DNA of 64,000 nt from Mesobaculum littorinae (GTDB lineage Bacteria; Pseudomonadota; Alphaproteobacteria; Rhodobacterales; Rhodobacteraceae), in NCBI RefSeq assembly GCF_004011175.1, contig NZ_RQXX01000001.1, forward strand, positions 310,001 through 374,000, read 5' to 3'. Numbering within the stretch: the first letter of the stretch is position 1; each line of letters starts with the position of its first letter. Below are positions 62,593-64,000 of the stretch, one piece after another. The notes below the pieces were generated by a model that did no database searches, had not been told where the DNA came from, and was given only the letters and a program-made list of their open reading frames with translations. Made by a program: the position numbers and the translations under genes.

Positions 62593-64000
62593 ATGGAAGA
62601 GAGTATCGCCGCCGGGGGGCTTGACCCCATCTCTGCCTTCGCCCTCGTGGGGGCGATCGGCGTGGGCGCGCAATGGCTAGCATGGCGGCTGCGGATGCCA
62701 GCCATCGTTCTGATGCTTGTCGCGGGTATCCTGATCGGTCCGGTCAGTGGCATCTTCGATCCCGACCGCGACATCGGCCCGCTCTACGAACCGATGATTT
62801 CGCTCGCCGTCGCGGTGATCCTGTTCGAGGGTGGCCTGACGCTCAGCCTCAATACCCTGCGCGATGCGGCGGAGGGGGTGAAACGTCTGGTCTTCATCGG
62901 CGCGCCTTTGGGCTGGCTGCTGTCGGCCCTGGCGTTGCACTATGCCGCTGGCCTCGGCTGGGAAAGCTCTGCCGTTCTGGGCGGCATCATGATCGTCACC
63001 GGGCCCACGGTGATCGCGCCGCTCTTGCGTACCTCGCGGCTGGCGCGCCGGCCCGCCGCCTTGCTGCAGTGGGAGGCGATCGTCAACGATCCGCTGGGGG
63101 CGTTGGCCGCGATCGCCGCCTTCGAGGTCATCGTGGTGCTGCGCACAGCGACCGACTGGGGCGGCGCGTTCTTCGAGCTGGCCACAGGGGGGCTGGTCGC
63201 GGTGGTTCTTGGCGCCGTGGGCGGCTATGGCCTGTCCTGGGCGCTGCGGCGGGCCAAGGTGCCGGAGTACATGAAGGTGCCGGTGCTCTTCGTCGTGATC
63301 CTCGCCGTCTTCGCGGCCTCGGACGCGGTGCTGCACGAAAGCGGTCTTCTGGCCGTGACCATCATGGGCATCGTTCTCGCAAACGCCAACCTGCCGTCCT
63401 ACGAAGAGATGCGCCGTTTCAAGGAGCACGCGACGATCCTGCTGGTCTCGGGCGTGTTCATCCTGCTGGCCGCCAGCGTCGATTTCACTGCGCTGGGGCA
63501 GCTGAACTGGCGCGCCGCGGTGTTTGTCGCAGCCGTGGTCCTGCTGGCGCGTCCGCTGACCGTCTACGGCGCGCTGGCCTCGACCAAGCTGCCGTGGAAG
63601 GAACGGACGCTGATCGCCTTCACCGCGCCGCGCGGCGTGGTCCTGGTGGCCGTGGCGGGGCTGTTCGGCGAGCGTCTGATGGCCCTCGGGATCGACGACG
63701 CGGTGCTGATCGGTCCGCTGGCCTTCGTGCTGGTGGCGGTCACGGTCATCATCCACGGCTTCACCCTTGCCCCCGTGGCGCGCGCGCTGGGGCTCACGGC
63801 GGCCGAAACGCCGGGCGTGCTGATCGTCGGCGGATCGCGCCTGACCGTGGCGCTGGCCGAGGCGCTGAAGGAAAACAAGGTGCCGGTGCTGCTTACCGAC
63901 CCCAACCGGACCAGCCTGCGCGCTGCGCGCGAGGCAGGCATCCCCACTTTCTTCGGCGATATCCTGAGCGAGGCGGCCGAGCACAGGGTGGAGATCCTGA
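62593..64000 (+). CDS. Cation/proton antiporter (CPA1/NhaP-like) with C-terminal TrkA-N-like domain, 3' end outside window
   Basis: An open frame from ATG 62593 (GGAAGGA 6 bp upstream) to the window's end, 469 codons and more. The membrane part has about 12 helices with IVLMLVAGILIGPVSGIFDP, AVAVILFEGGLTLSLNTLRD, IMIVTGPTVIAPLLRTSRLA and QWEAIVNDPLGALAAIAAFE, the ND motif expected at the ion-binding site of CPA1 antiporters. From residue about 410 a Rossmann-like RCK/TrkA-N domain begins (GVLIVGGSRLTVALAEALKE) followed by VPVLLTDPNRTSLRAAREAG. Likely exchanges Na+ or K+ for protons and is gated by a nucleotide. Confidence 0.88.
   Translation, partial: MEESIAAGGLDPISAFALVGAIGVGAQWLAWRLRMPAIVLMLVAGILIGPVSGIFDPDRDIGPLYEPMISLAVAVILFEGGLTLSLNTLRDAAEGVKRLVFIGAPLGWLLSALALHYAAGLGWESSAVLGGIMIVTGPTVIAPLLRTSRLARRPAALLQWEAIVNDPLGALAAIAAFEVIVVLRTATDWGGAFFELATGGLVAVVLGAVGGYGLSWALRRAKVPEYMKVPVLFVVILAVFAASDAVLHESGLLAVTIMGIVLANANLPSYEEMRRFKEHATILLVSGVFILLAASVDFTALGQLNWRAAVFVAAVVLLARPLTVYGALASTKLPWKERTLIAFTAPRGVVLVAVAGLFGERLMALGIDDAVLIGPLAFVLVAVTVIIHGFTLAPVARALGLTAAETPGVLIVGGSRLTVALAEALKENKVPVLLTDPNRTSLRAAREAGIPTFFGDILSEAAEHRVEIL

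Noticed and set aside
1-64000. CRISPR arrays, rRNA genes, replication origin
   Set aside because: No regularly spaced repeats, rRNA sequences or DnaA-box clusters were seen.

Overview
The window is 64 kb of GC-rich chromosome from an alphaproteobacterium, very probably a member of the Rhodobacteraceae (Roseobacter group). This rests on the gene neighbourhoods: betA; ppx with ppk1, an Hda-type ATPase and a PerM-family permease; hemB beside a 'SufBCD component' membrane protein; and the family's usual pcc/mcm arrangement. No rRNA or replication origin is present.

Left chromosomal arm (1-27.3 kb). The 3' part of betA and a hemerythrin-domain gene are followed by a CoxG-like protein and a Bcr/CflA exporter. 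Next comes a striking stretch (about 4.1-9.0 kb) in which every enzyme of the propionyl-CoA to succinyl-CoA route (pccB, pccA, methylmalonyl-CoA mutase) survives only as a recognisable, frameshifted and internally deleted relic. The small genes interleaved with them (two lipoproteins, a 116-residue protein, a DUF4174 protein) are intact. Then come nhaA, a TerB/J-domain protein, the polyphosphate genes ppx and ppk1, hda, an AI-2E/PerM permease, hemB, mfd, a second Bcr/CflA exporter, a DsbA-family oxidoreductase and a degenerate Hint-domain protein.

Genomic island (27.3-51.9 kb). An intact tRNA-Leu(UAG) gene is followed by a tyrosine integrase (broken by one stop codon) and a small excisionase-like gene. 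A 41-bp copy of the tRNA 3' end, with 2 mismatches, lies 24.6 kb downstream, so this is an integrated element with both attachment sites visible. Its cargo includes a TetR repressor with two operators, an HXXEE membrane protein, a broken RidA, LysR with WrbA, a glutathionyl-hydroquinone reductase, and an operon of MFS exporter, DapF-like epimerase, TSUP permease and DUF4260 protein. It also carries a catalytic-core-only threonyl-tRNA synthetase behind a threonine-rich leader peptide and attenuator, a LysR/hydrolase/tripartite tricarboxylate transporter set, and a self-sufficient CYP102-type P450-reductase under a TetR gene. Three decayed insertion sequences (two IS3, one IS5) lie near the edges or between modules.

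Right chromosomal arm (52-64 kb). A nucleoside hydrolase and a glutamine amidotransferase precede an iron-siderophore locus: AraC regulator, TonB-dependent receptor, one-piece ABC transporter and periplasmic binding protein. After that come an A-type Fe-S carrier, dgt, and a cation/proton antiporter that runs off the end of the window.

The most noteworthy items are the complete leader-peptide attenuator in front of the minimal ThrRS, the in-place decay of a whole pathway with its bystander genes kept, and the fully delimited tRNA-Leu island.
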